Of a stretch of 64,000 nucleotides of DNA, positions 1 through 10,619 are shown in pieces (within the stretch, counting starts at the first letter, position 1; each line of letters begins with the position of its first letter). Position numbers and translations under genes: made by a program. Location of the stretch: NCBI GenBank assembly GCA_002803225.1, contig NXFV01000371.1, positions 1 to 64,000 on the forward strand, given 5' to 3'. Source of the stretch: Gamarada debralockiae (taxonomy: Eukaryota > Ascomycota > Leotiomycetes > Helotiales > Hyphodiscaceae). The notes under the pieces were generated by a model. It was not told the origin of the DNA. It searched no databases and worked only from the letters and a program-made list of their open reading frames with translations.

Positions 1-407
1 TCGGTATACTTAGTACCGATCTGACCCGACATCTAACGGACCGATCTGACCCGATATCAGAAGGCTCCGTAGACTCGTCCGTAAGGTACATATGTACGAG
101 CTGTACAGAGCTCTATATATACAGGCTCTACCGCAGGTAGAACTGGAATAAGAATCAAGTCAAGTACACCTGAAATATCACTTCACAAAAGCTCTTTTAC
201 TAGCGTTCACGTGACCCTGCCCTGCCCCACTAGACCATAAATTTGACATGCGGGTAAGGCTGATGTCGATCACGCAGCACTCGCGTCTGCCACCAATCAA
301 AACCAGTGCAAGGGGAAATCGCTTGTCTAATAGGTGACGGCAGGAAGAAGGCGGTAATACTTGTTCATCTGGACGAGTACTGTATTGAGGAATTGCATTG
401 CGGCGGC

Positions 408-483
408 TAATCGTCCACTCTCGGCAAGCTCGCTCTCATCTGTTGCTCTGCCCTTGCGCGAGTTTACCGAGAGTGGACGATTA
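408..483. repeat. Short inverted repeat with TA ends
   Basis: Two 28-bp arms face each other across about 20 bp. The outer 17 bases of each arm, starting TAATCGTCCACTCTCGG, pair perfectly, and the inner 11 pair with mismatches. Both ends carry TA, as expected for a tiny MITE inserted at TA or an extruding hairpin. No second copy was noticed in the window. Confidence 0.6.
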
Positions 484-1277
484 CAATAAGGGACGAAAAT
501 GGCATGCGTGAAGTGATGGGACTCAAATCAAGAGAAACTGAAGCGGGAACATGCTAGAAGTAGACCTTTAGGGGATGGAATTCTCGGTAAGCGACCTTAA
601 AAACTTGTAGCTTTAGCCTTTGAGCATCACGGTAACCGCGACGTTAACCAGTATGTCTACGATAGTAGCAGCCCCGGCGGTTGTGGAAGAAGATGGTGTA
701 TGCGAGCTCTAGTCTAAAAAGGAGTCAAAGCTGTTGTTGGTTGATAAGGCTTAATTAGGTCTAATCAACGGTTCTCTTTTCCCCACTCACCGTTCATCCT
801 AAATTCTCTTCCCTACTTGTTTGATAGATTCAATATATGCCTACTTTGCCTCGCAATCTAACCAACTGGCATTTGTATTAGAATAAGAAAACCTAATACT
901 TGTGACCTCAAACTTTTGAAATCTTTTGTTAATAAATATTCCTTCCATGACTGACCTACTTCACGTGAGCGGCGCCTTGCCCGATGCGGCGGTCGCGGTC
1001 TCCTCTGTGGGCTTGCCTTCTGGTATTCTACTCCCGTCAACCACCCTCTTAGTGTGGGCGAGAATAGTCTGTTTTCCAAATCGGCTCTTTCTTGGCATTT
1101 GTGAAGTTTAATGTAGTCAAAGCGTTGAGACCCAACCCTCTTTCCATCTTTCTAGCGCCAAGAGCCGCCATATCACGGTCAGATGTCAGGCCATTGGCTG
1201 TGTGTTATCTCCGTTCTGTGTATTGCGGCCCCTCTTTTCTTTGCAATTCGAATATATTTTATATTAAGCTCCGATCC

Positions 1278-1313
1278 TCTCGGGCTCGGGCTCGGCCTCG
1301 GGCTCGGCCTCGC
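1278..1313. repeat. CTCGGG/CTCGGC simple repeat
   Basis: About six imperfect copies of a CTCGGG or CTCGGC hexamer lie about 95 bp upstream of the amidohydrolase start. It is probably a microsatellite in the promoter or 5'UTR. Confidence 0.6.
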
Positions 1314-1406
1314 ACTCCATTGAAACCGAATTGTGGATATTTACTTCTTATAAGAGAGGTGTCAGTTCCATGGCTTATGCTTATTGGAGAATTGCATTAA
1401 AACAAG

Positions 1407-3055
1407 ATGGCAACGAAGTCAATTCTCTTGCAAGGTGGTACTGTGCTTACGCATGGTGCAGACAATCACGTGAAGTCCATTAAAGCAGACCTTCTCATTG
1501 AAGGAAACATCATCACCAAGATCGAAGCGAGCATTCAGCCTCCTCCAAATACCGAGCTTATCAGCTGCACAGACAAGATCCTAAGCCCAGGCTTCATTGA
1601 TACCCATCATCATCTTTGGCAGACCTTGCTTAAGGGCCGTCATGCTAATGACCTACTGCTCGACTACTTCCCTTCAGGTTTGGTACATGAGTTCATTGAT
1701 ACCATTTAGAGCTGATGATCCAAGGCCTCTTCACAGGTTCCCTCCACAGTCCCGCAGATATTTACTGGGGAGAGCTTGGTGGGTGTCTCGAATGTCTCGA
1801 TGTAGGTACCACCACCGTAGTCGATCATGCACACCTCAACTACTCTCTTGAACATAGTAAGGAATTCACGATCTCAACAATCTTCTATGCTCATGCTCAC
1901 ACCATACTAGCAAACGCAAGCATCGCAGCAACAGTATCATCAGGCATCAGATCTGTGTATTGCTACTGTCCCACGCCGACACTCGAATCGTGGAAACCAT
2001 TTACAATGACAGGTAACATGCTTCCTGATTGGGTAATGAACACCTTGGAATCACTTGCCGCCAAAGCTCCGTTCGGCAACGGAAGAGTCTCGCTGGGATT
2101 TGCATTCGATGGCTTCTTTCTACCTAAAGAAGTCATTGTTCCACTTTTCGAGAAAGTCCAATCCCTAGGTATCAAGACTTGGACTACACATTATATTCGA
2201 AGTGTTTATCAAGGTAGGTTCTGGACCAACTCTTGACCTAGCCCTTTTAACAAAATATGTTCAGCATTCCGCCCAATCCCTGAGCTGTTGCACGACTACG
2301 GCATCCTGGATTCCTCCGTCATAATCTCTCACGCTACAGGATCCACGCCGTCTGATGCAGAGCTTCTCCGCAAGACAAACAGCTTCGTTTCTACCACCCC
2401 GTCCACAGAACTCCAGTTGTCTCTTGGGGAATCGGTGGCTTTTCGACCGGACATTGATGTGCAGTCTCAATGCTCATTGGGTGTGGACTGTAACTCTATA
2501 AACAGCGCTTCAATCGTCTCCGAAATGCGAATTCTGCTTCAATCAGCTCGTGGTTCTCACTCTAGTGATTTTGTTAAGAAATGCTTAGTACCGAAGACAG
2601 TGTACAAGACTGTCGAAGAAGTCTTCAATCTGGGCACGATCCAGGGAGCAAGGGCCGTCCAGATGGAAGATAAGATTGGGAGCTTGGCCGTCGGGAAGGT
2701 CGCGGATATCGTCGTCTTCGATGCCATGAGCCCATCCATGATTTGCGGTGCTCAGCACGATCCCATCGCGGCCATTGTCCTTCACAGCAGCCCTGGTGAT
2801 ATCGAGATGGTGATCGCTGACGGTGTGATCAGGAAGAGAAATCGGATGTTAGAAAGTGTGGATACAAAGCAAGGAAAGGAGCTTTGGGATGGCGAGAAGA
2901 GGGATACACTGACCTGGAAGGACGTCGCGAAGGAATTGGTTAATAGGAGGAAGGGCATCCAGCAGCAGGTTGAGGAAGTCGACATGGATGCCGCGCTCCA
3001 GGGGACCATCAAGGGGTTCCACATGGATCCAAGTAGGATTGTTGATAAGGTGTGA
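1407..3055 (+). CDS. Amidohydrolase (cytosine deaminase / chlorohydrolase-like), 512 aa
   Basis: The model is join(1407..1677,1737..2213,2265..3055), with introns of 59 and 51 nt. Both introns remove in-frame stops and restore the conserved reading. It belongs to the metal-dependent amidohydrolase superfamily that includes guanine deaminase, S-adenosylhomocysteine deaminase and atrazine chlorohydrolase; members remove an amino or chloro group from a ring. The full metal-ligand set is visible: the HxH in DTHHHLWQ (about residue 66), His in TTHYI (about 242), His in ISHATG (about 271) and Asp in GVDC (about 323). The C-terminus carries the usual composite-domain strand (VGKVADIVVFD). The start is the first ATG in frame, preceded by ACAAG. 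The substrate cannot be read from sequence. It looks intact, and no neighbour suggests a pathway. Confidence 0.85.
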
Positions 3056-3742
3056 GAACGTTAAGATTGCTTGGACATTAGATAATTTACATCGCCCATT
3101 TGTTCTGTAAATTCTTGTCGTTTTGCTCACCAGTGTGACCAATTGATTCTTTAACCCTCGTTAAACAGTTGCTCATTTTGCATCAGTATCAACGCCTCAA
3201 GTGAGGACTTAATATCGCATTGCTAGTGGTTGTGTCGGATTTGGGTTTGCGCCGCTCTGTTGAACGCTAGTCATTAAATACTTTCTAATTATATTCTATC
3301 CAAGCATATTTAAAGAAATATTAATATTTTAATTATACAGAAAAAGAAGTATATAAATTAGATTACTGTACTATTCGCTTGCCAAAACCGGTCGTGGCTA
3401 ATAATAAGGCGGAGGTCGTTCATATAAACGAATAAGATCGGAGCTTTTGTGGGTCCGCATTGACTCCACCACATTAGCTACACGAAACTGGTATTCTTGA
3501 GAAGCTATAGAACTATGTTAGTCGCTGCAAGGCTAAGTGTCAGGAATATAAAATTGCCTCTCCAAGCCCCAGCCATGGTGTCTAAGAATCCCGTTGTCTC
3601 TCAGTGTCTTCTCTCTCTTAAGGCTTCAGAGTTCCCCCCTCCGAAGTTCCAAAGAAAATCAGTGTACAGAAAATCATCTCATTTCAACCTCCGGCAATGC
3701 CAACCACCAAACCAATAATCCTCATCCTCATAGCCACTCTAG
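3056..3742. other. Intergenic, AT-rich
   Basis: This stretch holds the 3' flank of the amidohydrolase, then an AT-rich section (about 3280-3370), then sequence leading into the LINE remnant. No gene or structured repeat was recognised. Confidence 0.4.
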
Positions 3743-4500
3743 GTGCCTAGACTGAGCGAGACGTTATGGGATGAAATTCGCTCCGACTAAATACGAGCTG
3801 ATCCACTTTACTCGCAGCCACCGGTTTACCTAGCGGCTTGCGTCCACCTAGAATAAATAGACAAGCTCCCTTCCCCGGTTATCAGGGTCCCAGGTGTCTG
3901 GCTCGATACTACGTTTCGCTGGACAGCCACCTCAGGAAAGTCCAGCGCAAGGCCACCACGCAGACAGGAGCACCAACGAGAATAGCCGCTTCCACCTGGG
4001 AGCATCATTTGCCCGGTTCCGGCAAATCTACTCCGTAGTAGTACGGCCTGCCCTAGCCTACGGGGCTAGTGCTTAGCACTCACCAGCCCCGTCTAACTCG
4101 GTCAAGCCTAAAGGCCTAGCAGCTAGGCTCCAGCTATCTAGAACAAGTACCAGCGGGCCATAGCAGGCTCCTATGAAGCCACACCAACTAGAGCCCTAGA
4201 AACAGAGACATATACACCGCCGCTCGACCTATACCTCGATGGGCGGGTCGCTGCCTTTCAGGCCAGGCTAGAAAGCTCATCAGTAGGCCAGTTTATCTAG
4301 CGGGCCTGCAAAGCTATTCAAAGGAGACTACAGAACAAGCGAGAGCGCAAAAGAGGCTCCCGGTCAGTCCAGAGCCGCTCCGATTGGCCAGAACCAGGGC
4401 CGAAGGTCTCACGGCAGCTACAGAAGGGAAAAGGGTTCTAGAGGCCTGGAAGCTTAGGTGGCGAGCAAGTTAGGAGCAGATGTGCAAGCGAGAGAGTCGT
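3743..4500 (+). mobile_element. Degenerate non-LTR retrotransposon (LINE, Tad-like) RT fragment
   Basis: Conceptual translation in shifting frames gives the C-terminal part of a fungal LINE reverse transcriptase. The recognisable pieces are KFAPTKYELIHFTR (from about 3774), LARYYVSLDSHLRKVQRKA, WGASFARFRQIYSVVVRPAL and ETYTPPLDLYLDGRVAAFQ. The palm YADD box lies upstream and is missing, as is any 3' tail. Stops interrupt it at several places. CLDWARR reads with TGA at the Trp, and a TAG sits at about 4298-4300 where a Gln codon is likely; both fit C-to-T mutation. It is inactive and directly abuts the NACHT remnant. Confidence 0.7.
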
Positions 4501-4504
4501 CGGT

Positions 4505-5193
4505 ACTCCCCAAACTCAGGAAATCACAGCAGGCATTGAAATACTTAGTGTTTCTGACGCTGCCAAGGAACAACTACGAGCCTCTGTACAGAATAATCTT
4601 ACAATAATTCAAAGGCTGGGCTACCCCGAAATGACAAACTGGTATGAAGATATTGGCGAGGCACATCCTGAGACGTTCAAATGGGCATTTGGAGCTCCGG
4701 AAGCGGAACAATCCTGGAGTAACCTTTCGGATTGGCTAAAGATCGGTAGTGATATCTACTGGGTCAATGGAAAGGCAGCGTCGGGCAATCGACTTTCATG
4801 AAACACCTCGTCGACGATCAGCGGAAACGATTGGTAGAATACTTGAGAATCTGGGCTGACGGAAGTCCACTCTGTATTGCAAACTTCTTTTTCTGGCATA
4901 GTGGAACGAGGTTGCAAAGTCCCAACTTGGGGTTTTCCGAGCCCTTCTTTACGAGGTTCTCGACCAGTTCCCAGTACTAGCACCTACAGTTTTCACAAAA
5001 GGTTAGGCGTACTTGTATTTAAAAGCTATAGGAGAATCTGATGAAAGTCAAAATTCATCATTTATATCTCGTCTAGCATGGAAACTCAATGAACTAAGGA
5101 TGCCCTTCAAGCTGCACAGACCACTATACCCCTCAAACTTTGTTTTGTTGCTGATGGGTTTGACTAATGTGATGGCGATTATGAGGAGATGGC
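4505..5193 (+). pseudogene. NACHT-domain NLR pseudogene (fragment)
   Basis: An open segment encodes the linker before a NACHT domain (RLGYPEMTNWYEDIGEAHP, then DWLKIGSDIYWVNGKAASG). The P-loop frame is lost at about 4788, where a single base appears deleted from the Walker A Lys codon. The next frame continues with STFMKHLV and CIANFFFWHSG. A second shift near 4920 leads into VFRALLYEVLDQFP, and a Walker B-like CFVADGFD follows near 5150 with a stop just after it. The effector domain upstream and the repeats downstream are absent. Fungal NACHT proteins act in non-self recognition, and this copy cannot be functional. It ends abruptly at the pectin methylesterase fragment. Confidence 0.75.
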
Positions 5194-5580
5194 GTCGCGC
5201 TCAACGCCACCGCCTGGCCTCCCGTACCAGCCGCATTTGTGATATTCATGTTATACATCTTGAAATTGGAGCCGGAGACTAAGGGGGCAGTAGAAGAATT
5301 GTCGGATCTGTATGCAGACGCGTAGGTGGCGTAGGTCATAACTGCTTCATTTCCCGAGGGGTTGAGGGAGGGGTAGATCGAGCCTTTGGTTGTGATGGAT
5401 GATTTGGTGATGGAGAGTTTCTTGGAGTAAGTTCCTGGGTAGACCATTATTGTGTCACCGGAGGAGGCGACATTGTATGCTGCTGTGCTCGTGCTGTATG
5501 TCTGGCCGGACCCGACATTGAGGGTAGCAGCACGAGCAATTGAGGCAAGGGAGACGTGCGAGAAAACCTAAGATCTTCAT
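5194..5580 (-). pseudogene. Pectin methylesterase (CE8) 5' fragment
   Basis: Read on the minus strand from ATG at 5580, the sequence gives MKILGFLA and then, one base out of frame, VSLASIARAATLNVGSGQTY. Together these look like a secretion signal and mature N-terminus split by one extra C near 5560. The frame continues through SGDTIMVYPGTYSKKL, GSNFKMYNMNITNAAG and GGQAVALSA, which are typical of fungal family CE8 pectin methylesterases that demethylate plant-wall pectin. It stops at about 5194, well before the catalytic Asp residues, so only about the first third remains. It meets the NACHT remnant tail to tail at that point. Confidence 0.75.
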
Positions 5581-6489
5581 TTGACGTTGAACAGACAACA
5601 CATTTGGTAGAGAAACTTTTGAACGAAGGGAGATTATTTTCTTATGCTTGATCTTTGCCAAGAGAACCGTATAGGTAAATCGCATGTAGATTAAGTGGAC
5701 GTCCATCACAACAGGCATGAATGAAAATCCGGGGCAACTGTGTTTCTCGTCGCCGAGGTTTATAGCAGCTCGCCGAATGAGAGGTGTCAAATTGAAAGCC
5801 ATGCCAGAGGATCATGAGGCTATCTTTCCGGAACAAACAAGAAGCATATTTTAACGAGAGATTTTAAAATAGAAATTTCTCCGCAATCAAGATCAAATCT
5901 ACTAATCTAGATAGGTTTGAAACAACTCGTGACAATAAAGATCTTGCCATTGAATCCAGTGTCGATCATTTGCCCGCGAGTCTATTTCCACCTCTCGGGA
6001 AGCGTGTTGAGGGTGGGCCAATCGGCTGAGTTGAAGGTGTGGCTGCTGATTGAGTTGAGCAACCACCACTGGAAATCCAAGTTATGAAAATAAATTGCGA
6101 GATCTTGCTTCATTGTTCGAAAAAAAGAACTGAGAGGGTATTTGAGTCAACGCAAATATTCAACTATGTCCTGTACACAACCATCAGCATCTTACAACGC
6201 CCTGCTGCTCCTCGATCCGAGGTATTCCCTGGTCGGTATCCTTCATCTGCTCAACGCTCATCCATATTGATAGCTTGTCCGTGAGATGGCGCGGTAGATA
6301 TCCATAATTCGTAGTGATGAATCCAGCCCAATAGGCTCAGCTCCTCTAGTGAATTTACTCATCGCGTCACAGCGCAGAGGGGTCCAATACGCCACATTGC
6401 CCCAGTCTTGGTCTCCGTGTCAGCATTCCCCTATGCAGCAAGTGGAAGACTTGCACATCTGGTAAAGATAACCTTGCAGTCTTATCCTC
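5581..6489. other. Intergenic, no gene seen
   Basis: The 909 bases lie between the pectin methylesterase fragment and the 3' end of the minus-strand regulator. Only short open frames without family signatures are present. Confidence 0.4.
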
Positions 6490-7862
6490 TCAATCCGGTG
6501 GCATCGGGGGCGCTTGGTCATTCATAAGCTGTGCCAACATATCGATATGAGCCCTGACATCTCCACCCTCCTCCTCTTTAATATCCGTTGCATTCTCCGA
6601 CCAATTCACGCCCCAAGTCACCTCATCCATCTCTCCCATATGATTCGCAATTCGCAACGGCCACTCCATCTTTCCCCACCATTCCTGCGGCAGTAGGCTG
6701 AAGATACCCATCACTTCCCTCTTCGCCACACCTTCCAACCACCAAACATCATCAACCACCTTAGTCATAGCGAAGAAACATGAGATAATGACTAGAGCTC
6801 GAGGATCTTGCTGGCCAATCAATTCCACAAATCGCCGAGAGACCGTTGCCGCAAAACTGAGTATGCGAGTACGCTCGGGCTTCTGATGTGCCCAATTGAG
6901 AAACGCAACGGAGTGTTCATACGCTTGCTTTGTCTCTGCTCGCGTCTGCTCCGGTTCATTGAGCAGCTGAACAGCCATTCCTTCTAAGAGAGGAGAAAAG
7001 AACGTCTTGGGATCGGGGTCCAAGTCCAGTGACAGAGCGGGCTGTCCGCCAATAATTGGGTATACCTTTTCGCTGTTTCGTAGCCACTGCCAACTAGCCA
7101 TGATCATCGTCTTGACTCCCTGGAAGGAATGGAACCAAGCGAGCGGGAGAATGTATCCCTGCTCTTGGTCGTCGAATCCTCGTGAGGCGGAAGCTTGGAA
7201 GGCTATCAGAGCGGAGGTTGAGAACAGTGCTTCTGCGTTGTACTCGGAAAGACGACCTTCTCGCAGCAATTCGGAGTATTGTGCCAGCGCTGAAGCCATA
7301 TACGCATGCGATGCTTGGACCAAAGCTTGGTCTTCCGGGTTGAAAGATCTAAGATGGAGTGCTGAAACAGCCAAGATGGCATCCATCAGGTATTGTGCAT
7401 TATATGCAATGGACGGTATATCAACCTGCCAAGCCACCTTCTGTTCCTCTTTATCCGAAAGGGTTTGCGAAGTGGACGCTGTGTAGTGATGCATGAGCTT
7501 GAGCTCCAATGATCGAGTAGCCGCAGGGCTTGTGTTGGACCTCGTTATGTCGGTGGGAGTTCGGTACATCGGTACCATTGAGGAATTCGTTGATTGCGGC
7601 TTAGAAGCAGAAGAGAAGCTGCTTAGTGACTCGCTAACGAATTGGATCGAGGGGGTCGACGCCGAAGGGGATTCGGAAGCTTCGAAATCGCAGGATACTC
7701 CATGTTTTGCGCAGTTTCCGCACACTGGATGCACCTCATCGCACTGTACGTAAGTTAGAACCAAGAAACGCTGTTGAATAGGGGGCCTTTGACCTTGATT
7801 TTGCGGTTCTTGCATCTTTGGCAGCCTGCCTTTGACTTTTTATGTGATCTTCTTGGGGGCAT
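6490..7862 (-). CDS. Zn(2)Cys(6) transcription factor, UPC2-like, 440 aa
   Basis: The model is complement(join(6490..7743,7794..7862)), with a 50-nt intron inside the zinc-cluster region. Exon 1 encodes MPPRRSHKKSKAGCQRCKNR, and splicing joins it to CDEVHPVCGNCAKHGVSC. This completes the six-Cys binuclear cluster (residues about 14-41) that binds GC-rich DNA triplets. The rest is a fungal-specific transcription factor domain of the sterol-uptake-control type, with LMHHYTASTSQTL, YLMDAILAVSALHL and WFHSFQGVKTM. It is likely nuclear. Zinc-cluster genes often carry an intron at this place. Its targets are not readable from sequence, and no metabolic cluster surrounds it. Confidence 0.85.
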
Positions 7863-8524
7863 TGCGCGTCTAATAACAGAGAGAGGTCAAGGAACAGGTT
7901 GAGCCTGTGTTCGCCAGACGTTTATACATCGTTGGAGTGAACAATTGAGAAGCCGTTTGGCATAGCCTCTTTGTTGTTGGTCCCTTGACACTGACGTCGC
8001 ATCGTTAGGCAGGCGGACCGGGTCATTGCGGCTTCCGAGAGTCAAAACTCGTACGTTCCGTGTTACAAGCCTCTGGTGCAAGATTTCTGAGCTGTCAGGT
8101 ACAACGTCCGTATCCCTCTTTTTCCACGGCAATAGGCTGGATTATCATATCATTAAAATACGCCTTTCCGGTGACAAATACTAGGAAACAATAGTCATGA
8201 GGCTGAATTCGATTGCGTGCTTCCTTCTGTCCCTTTGTTCCAATTTTTTGCCTAAAAGGGGTTAGGCTAGCCTTACTCGTATTTCAAATGATGAATTGGA
8301 GCACCTCATTATCAATCATATCCAGAGTTTTCCATCAACAAGTGAATCTTTTACATAAATCATTCCACCGCATCCTTCCCCGCTTCCTCTGCACTCCCGT
8401 TCATTGTAAAAACTTCCCAGCTCCTCTTCTTAAACCTCATTTTCCCTCTCAACAAACTCTCAAAGAAATCCTCAGACCCCGCAATACCCCGCCGATCCCA
8501 AAAAAACTCAAATCAACCTCCAAA
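7863..8524. other. Shared promoter/5' region of the zinc-cluster gene and CYS3
   Basis: This divergent intergenic region contains no other gene. From 8213 the plus strand is open and in frame with CYS3, with in-frame ATGs at 8288 and 8291. This allows an N-terminal extension (see findings). CT-rich tracts precede the ATG at 8525. Confidence 0.45.
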
Positions 8525-9784
8525 ATGACAATGACCGACCACCCCATTGAGACGCCTCCGCGTGCTCCCTCTCCAGTCCACCGCTTTGGCACTCTTGCAG
8601 TACATGCCGGGTCTCCTCACGACCCCGTAACCGGTGCTGTCATCGAGTCTATCTCCCTCTCTACCACTTTCGCCCAAACTGCCGTGGGCAAGCCAGTAGG
8701 CGCATACGAATACTCGCGCGCTGCGAACCCCAATCGCGATAATTTCGAGAAGGCAATCGCCGCTCTTGAGCACGCAAAATACGCTCTCGCATTCTCTTCC
8801 GGGTCTGCCACCACCGCTGTCATACTGCAATCGCTTGCAGCAGGATCGCACATCATCTCGGTTTCTGATGTCTATGGAGGAACCCATAGATACTTTACAC
8901 AAGTGGCCAAGGCACATGGAGTCAAGGTTACGTTCACGCCCGAGATTGAAGTTGATATCCGCGACCATATCACGCCAGAAACGAAACTCGTCTGGATCGA
9001 ATCGCCCTCCAACCCTACATTGCGACTCGTCGATATCAGAGCCGTCGCGACGCAAGCACATGAACATGGTATCATGGTTGTAGTCGACAACACTTTCCTC
9101 AGCCCCTACGTACAGAACCCACTCGACCATGGCGCCGACATTGTCGTGCACTCCGTGACGAAATACATCAACGGACACTCTGATGTCGTTATGGGCGTAG
9201 CAGCATTCAACTCCGATGCCATGAAACAGCGATTGGGTTTCTTGCAAAATGCCATTGGCGCCATTCCTTCGGCATTCGATAGTTGGCTTGCACACAGAGG
9301 ATTGAAGACACTGCACTTGAGAGCTAGAGAAGCTACTGTCAATGCTACGACTGTCGCAAAGGCGTTGGAGGCTTCCCCGCACGTTATTGCCGTCAACTAC
9401 CCCGGTCTGGACTCTCACCCTCACCGCGCGATTGCTCGCAAGCAACACCGAAATGGTATGGGTGGAGGAATGTTATCTTTCAGAATCAAGGGCGGCGCAG
9501 CCGCTGCAGAGAGATTCTGCCAGACTACCAACATTTTCACACTGGCTGAAAGTTTGGGAGGCGTGGAGAGCTTGGTCGAAGTCCCTAGCAGCATGACGCA
9601 CGCTGGTATTCCCAAGGAGAGCCGAGAGGCCGTCGGTGTGTATGATGATCTAGTGCGAATCAGCTGCGGTATTGAAGATGCGGAGGATTTGAAGGCAGAT
9701 GTTTTGCAGGCATTGGAGAAAGCTGTTGTGTGGCCAAAGATCTCCAATGGCCTGAATGGCGTAAATGGCCTTGCCCGCAGATAA
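8525..9784 (+). CDS. CYS3: Cystathionine gamma-lyase, 419 aa
   Basis: This is a PLP-dependent transsulfuration enzyme that cleaves cystathionine to cysteine, 2-oxobutyrate and ammonia. It is intronless. Family hallmarks follow in order: YEYSRAANPNRDNFE, ALAFSSGSATTA, SDVYGGTHRYF, VVVDNTFLSPY, the PLP Schiff-base lysine in SVTKYINGHSD (Lys213), QNAIGAIPSAFDSWL and LAESLGGVESL. Length matches yeast Cys3 (about 394 aa) plus short end extensions. The ATG at 8525 is favoured because it sits in a good context (CCAAAATGA) and the conserved region begins about 20 residues later. An earlier in-frame ATG at 8288 would add 79 residues. O-succinylhomoserine lyase relatives are similar, but the match to the Cys3 branch is strong. 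Confidence 0.92.
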   Translation: MTMTDHPIETPPRAPSPVHRFGTLAVHAGSPHDPVTGAVIESISLSTTFAQTAVGKPVGAYEYSRAANPNRDNFEKAIAALEHAKYALAFSSGSATTAVILQSLAAGSHIISVSDVYGGTHRYFTQVAKAHGVKVTFTPEIEVDIRDHITPETKLVWIESPSNPTLRLVDIRAVATQAHEHGIMVVVDNTFLSPYVQNPLDHGADIVVHSVTKYINGHSDVVMGVAAFNSDAMKQRLGFLQNAIGAIPSAFDSWLAHRGLKTLHLRAREATVNATTVAKALEASPHVIAVNYPGLDSHPHRAIARKQHRNGMGGGMLSFRIKGGAAAAERFCQTTNIFTLAESLGGVESLVEVPSSMTHAGIPKESREAVGVYDDLVRISCGIEDAEDLKADVLQALEKAVVWPKISNGLNGVNGLARR

Positions 9785-10619
9785 TTAGATGGCGTTGGAT
9801 ATAAAAGCAAAAAAACATTTGGGCAGAGGTTTGGCGTATACTTGGAGTTTTGGCGCATTAGAAAGCGGTTCTTGATGGAATGTCTGCGCTACAAGACACG
9901 TCTTGGATTTTACATTTAGATTTTAGGGATTTGGACACGCCACCAAGAAATCAGATCAGAGGATATGAACATGCCTCTTCTATAGGGATACAGAATGGAT
10001 TTATCATGTTTTGGCCAGGCTTTTCCTGCCATGGCTGAGTAAAGCGTCGGCGCCAAAAAACCTCCAGGTCACATGACTCTCATGAGACCCTTTTCCGGGC
10101 TTTCATTGATCGGCTAAAGTCTTCTCTCGAGCTTCTGCATCCCAGTCCATAAGTCCTCACTTAAGTCGTCACAATCTATTCTAATCTATTAATATCTCCT
10201 CCCTCCCCGCCTCCCTTTCATGTCCCCACAATCGTCCACGCTTTCCAACGCGCGTAAGTTCGCGCCAAGAAGCTTCGGTCCCACAAACGAGTCAAGTGCT
10301 GGGTTGCAACGAAATTTTCCCACTTCAGCCACAAAGTATATTTGAATTTCTTCAACTGTGGAAGGGTAACCACGTATGAGGCTGATGAATGAGGTTGGGT
10401 CGGCCCGGCTGTGACTTGTGTTGATTTTGCGTTTCTTTATGCACTGCCGGTAGAGTAGGTTGCATGTTGTATATATGTCTTGCTTCCCACTTCTTTTTGG
10501 ATTGGTGTTTTGGCATATATTTTACTTACAGCTTTTCAATCACTTCATTATCATCCAGTTTTCAATTCCATCATTTCCACGACTTGAAATTTGCCTCCGA
10601 GAGAATATACAGAGGCAGA
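9785..10619. other. Intergenic, CYS3 3' flank and promoter of the Gly/His-rich gene
   Basis: No gene was recognised. A TCACATGACT motif lies near 10070. A C/T-rich stretch at about 10190-10220 is typical of filamentous-fungal promoters. Confidence 0.4.

Larger units (their letters stand above)
1..1406. other. Non-coding leader region with small repeats
   Basis: No convincing gene is visible; open frames here are short and lack family signatures. An 18-bp unit, CCGATCTGACCCGAYATC, occurs twice in tandem between about 17 and 58. A compact palindrome (408-483) and a GC-rich simple repeat (1278-1313) are listed separately. The last few hundred bases are presumably the promoter and 5'UTR of the amidohydrolase that starts at 1407. 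Confidence 0.5.

Noticed and set aside
4505..5193. Programmed frameshifting in the NACHT gene
   Set aside because: The break falls in the invariant P-loop with no slippery site, and further shifts, stops and truncation at both ends show plain decay.
8513..9448. Minus-strand open frame of 311 codons opposite CYS3
   Set aside because: It mirrors the CYS3 codons, has Cys/Val/Arg-biased composition and no family motif; the plus-strand product matches Cys3 end to end.
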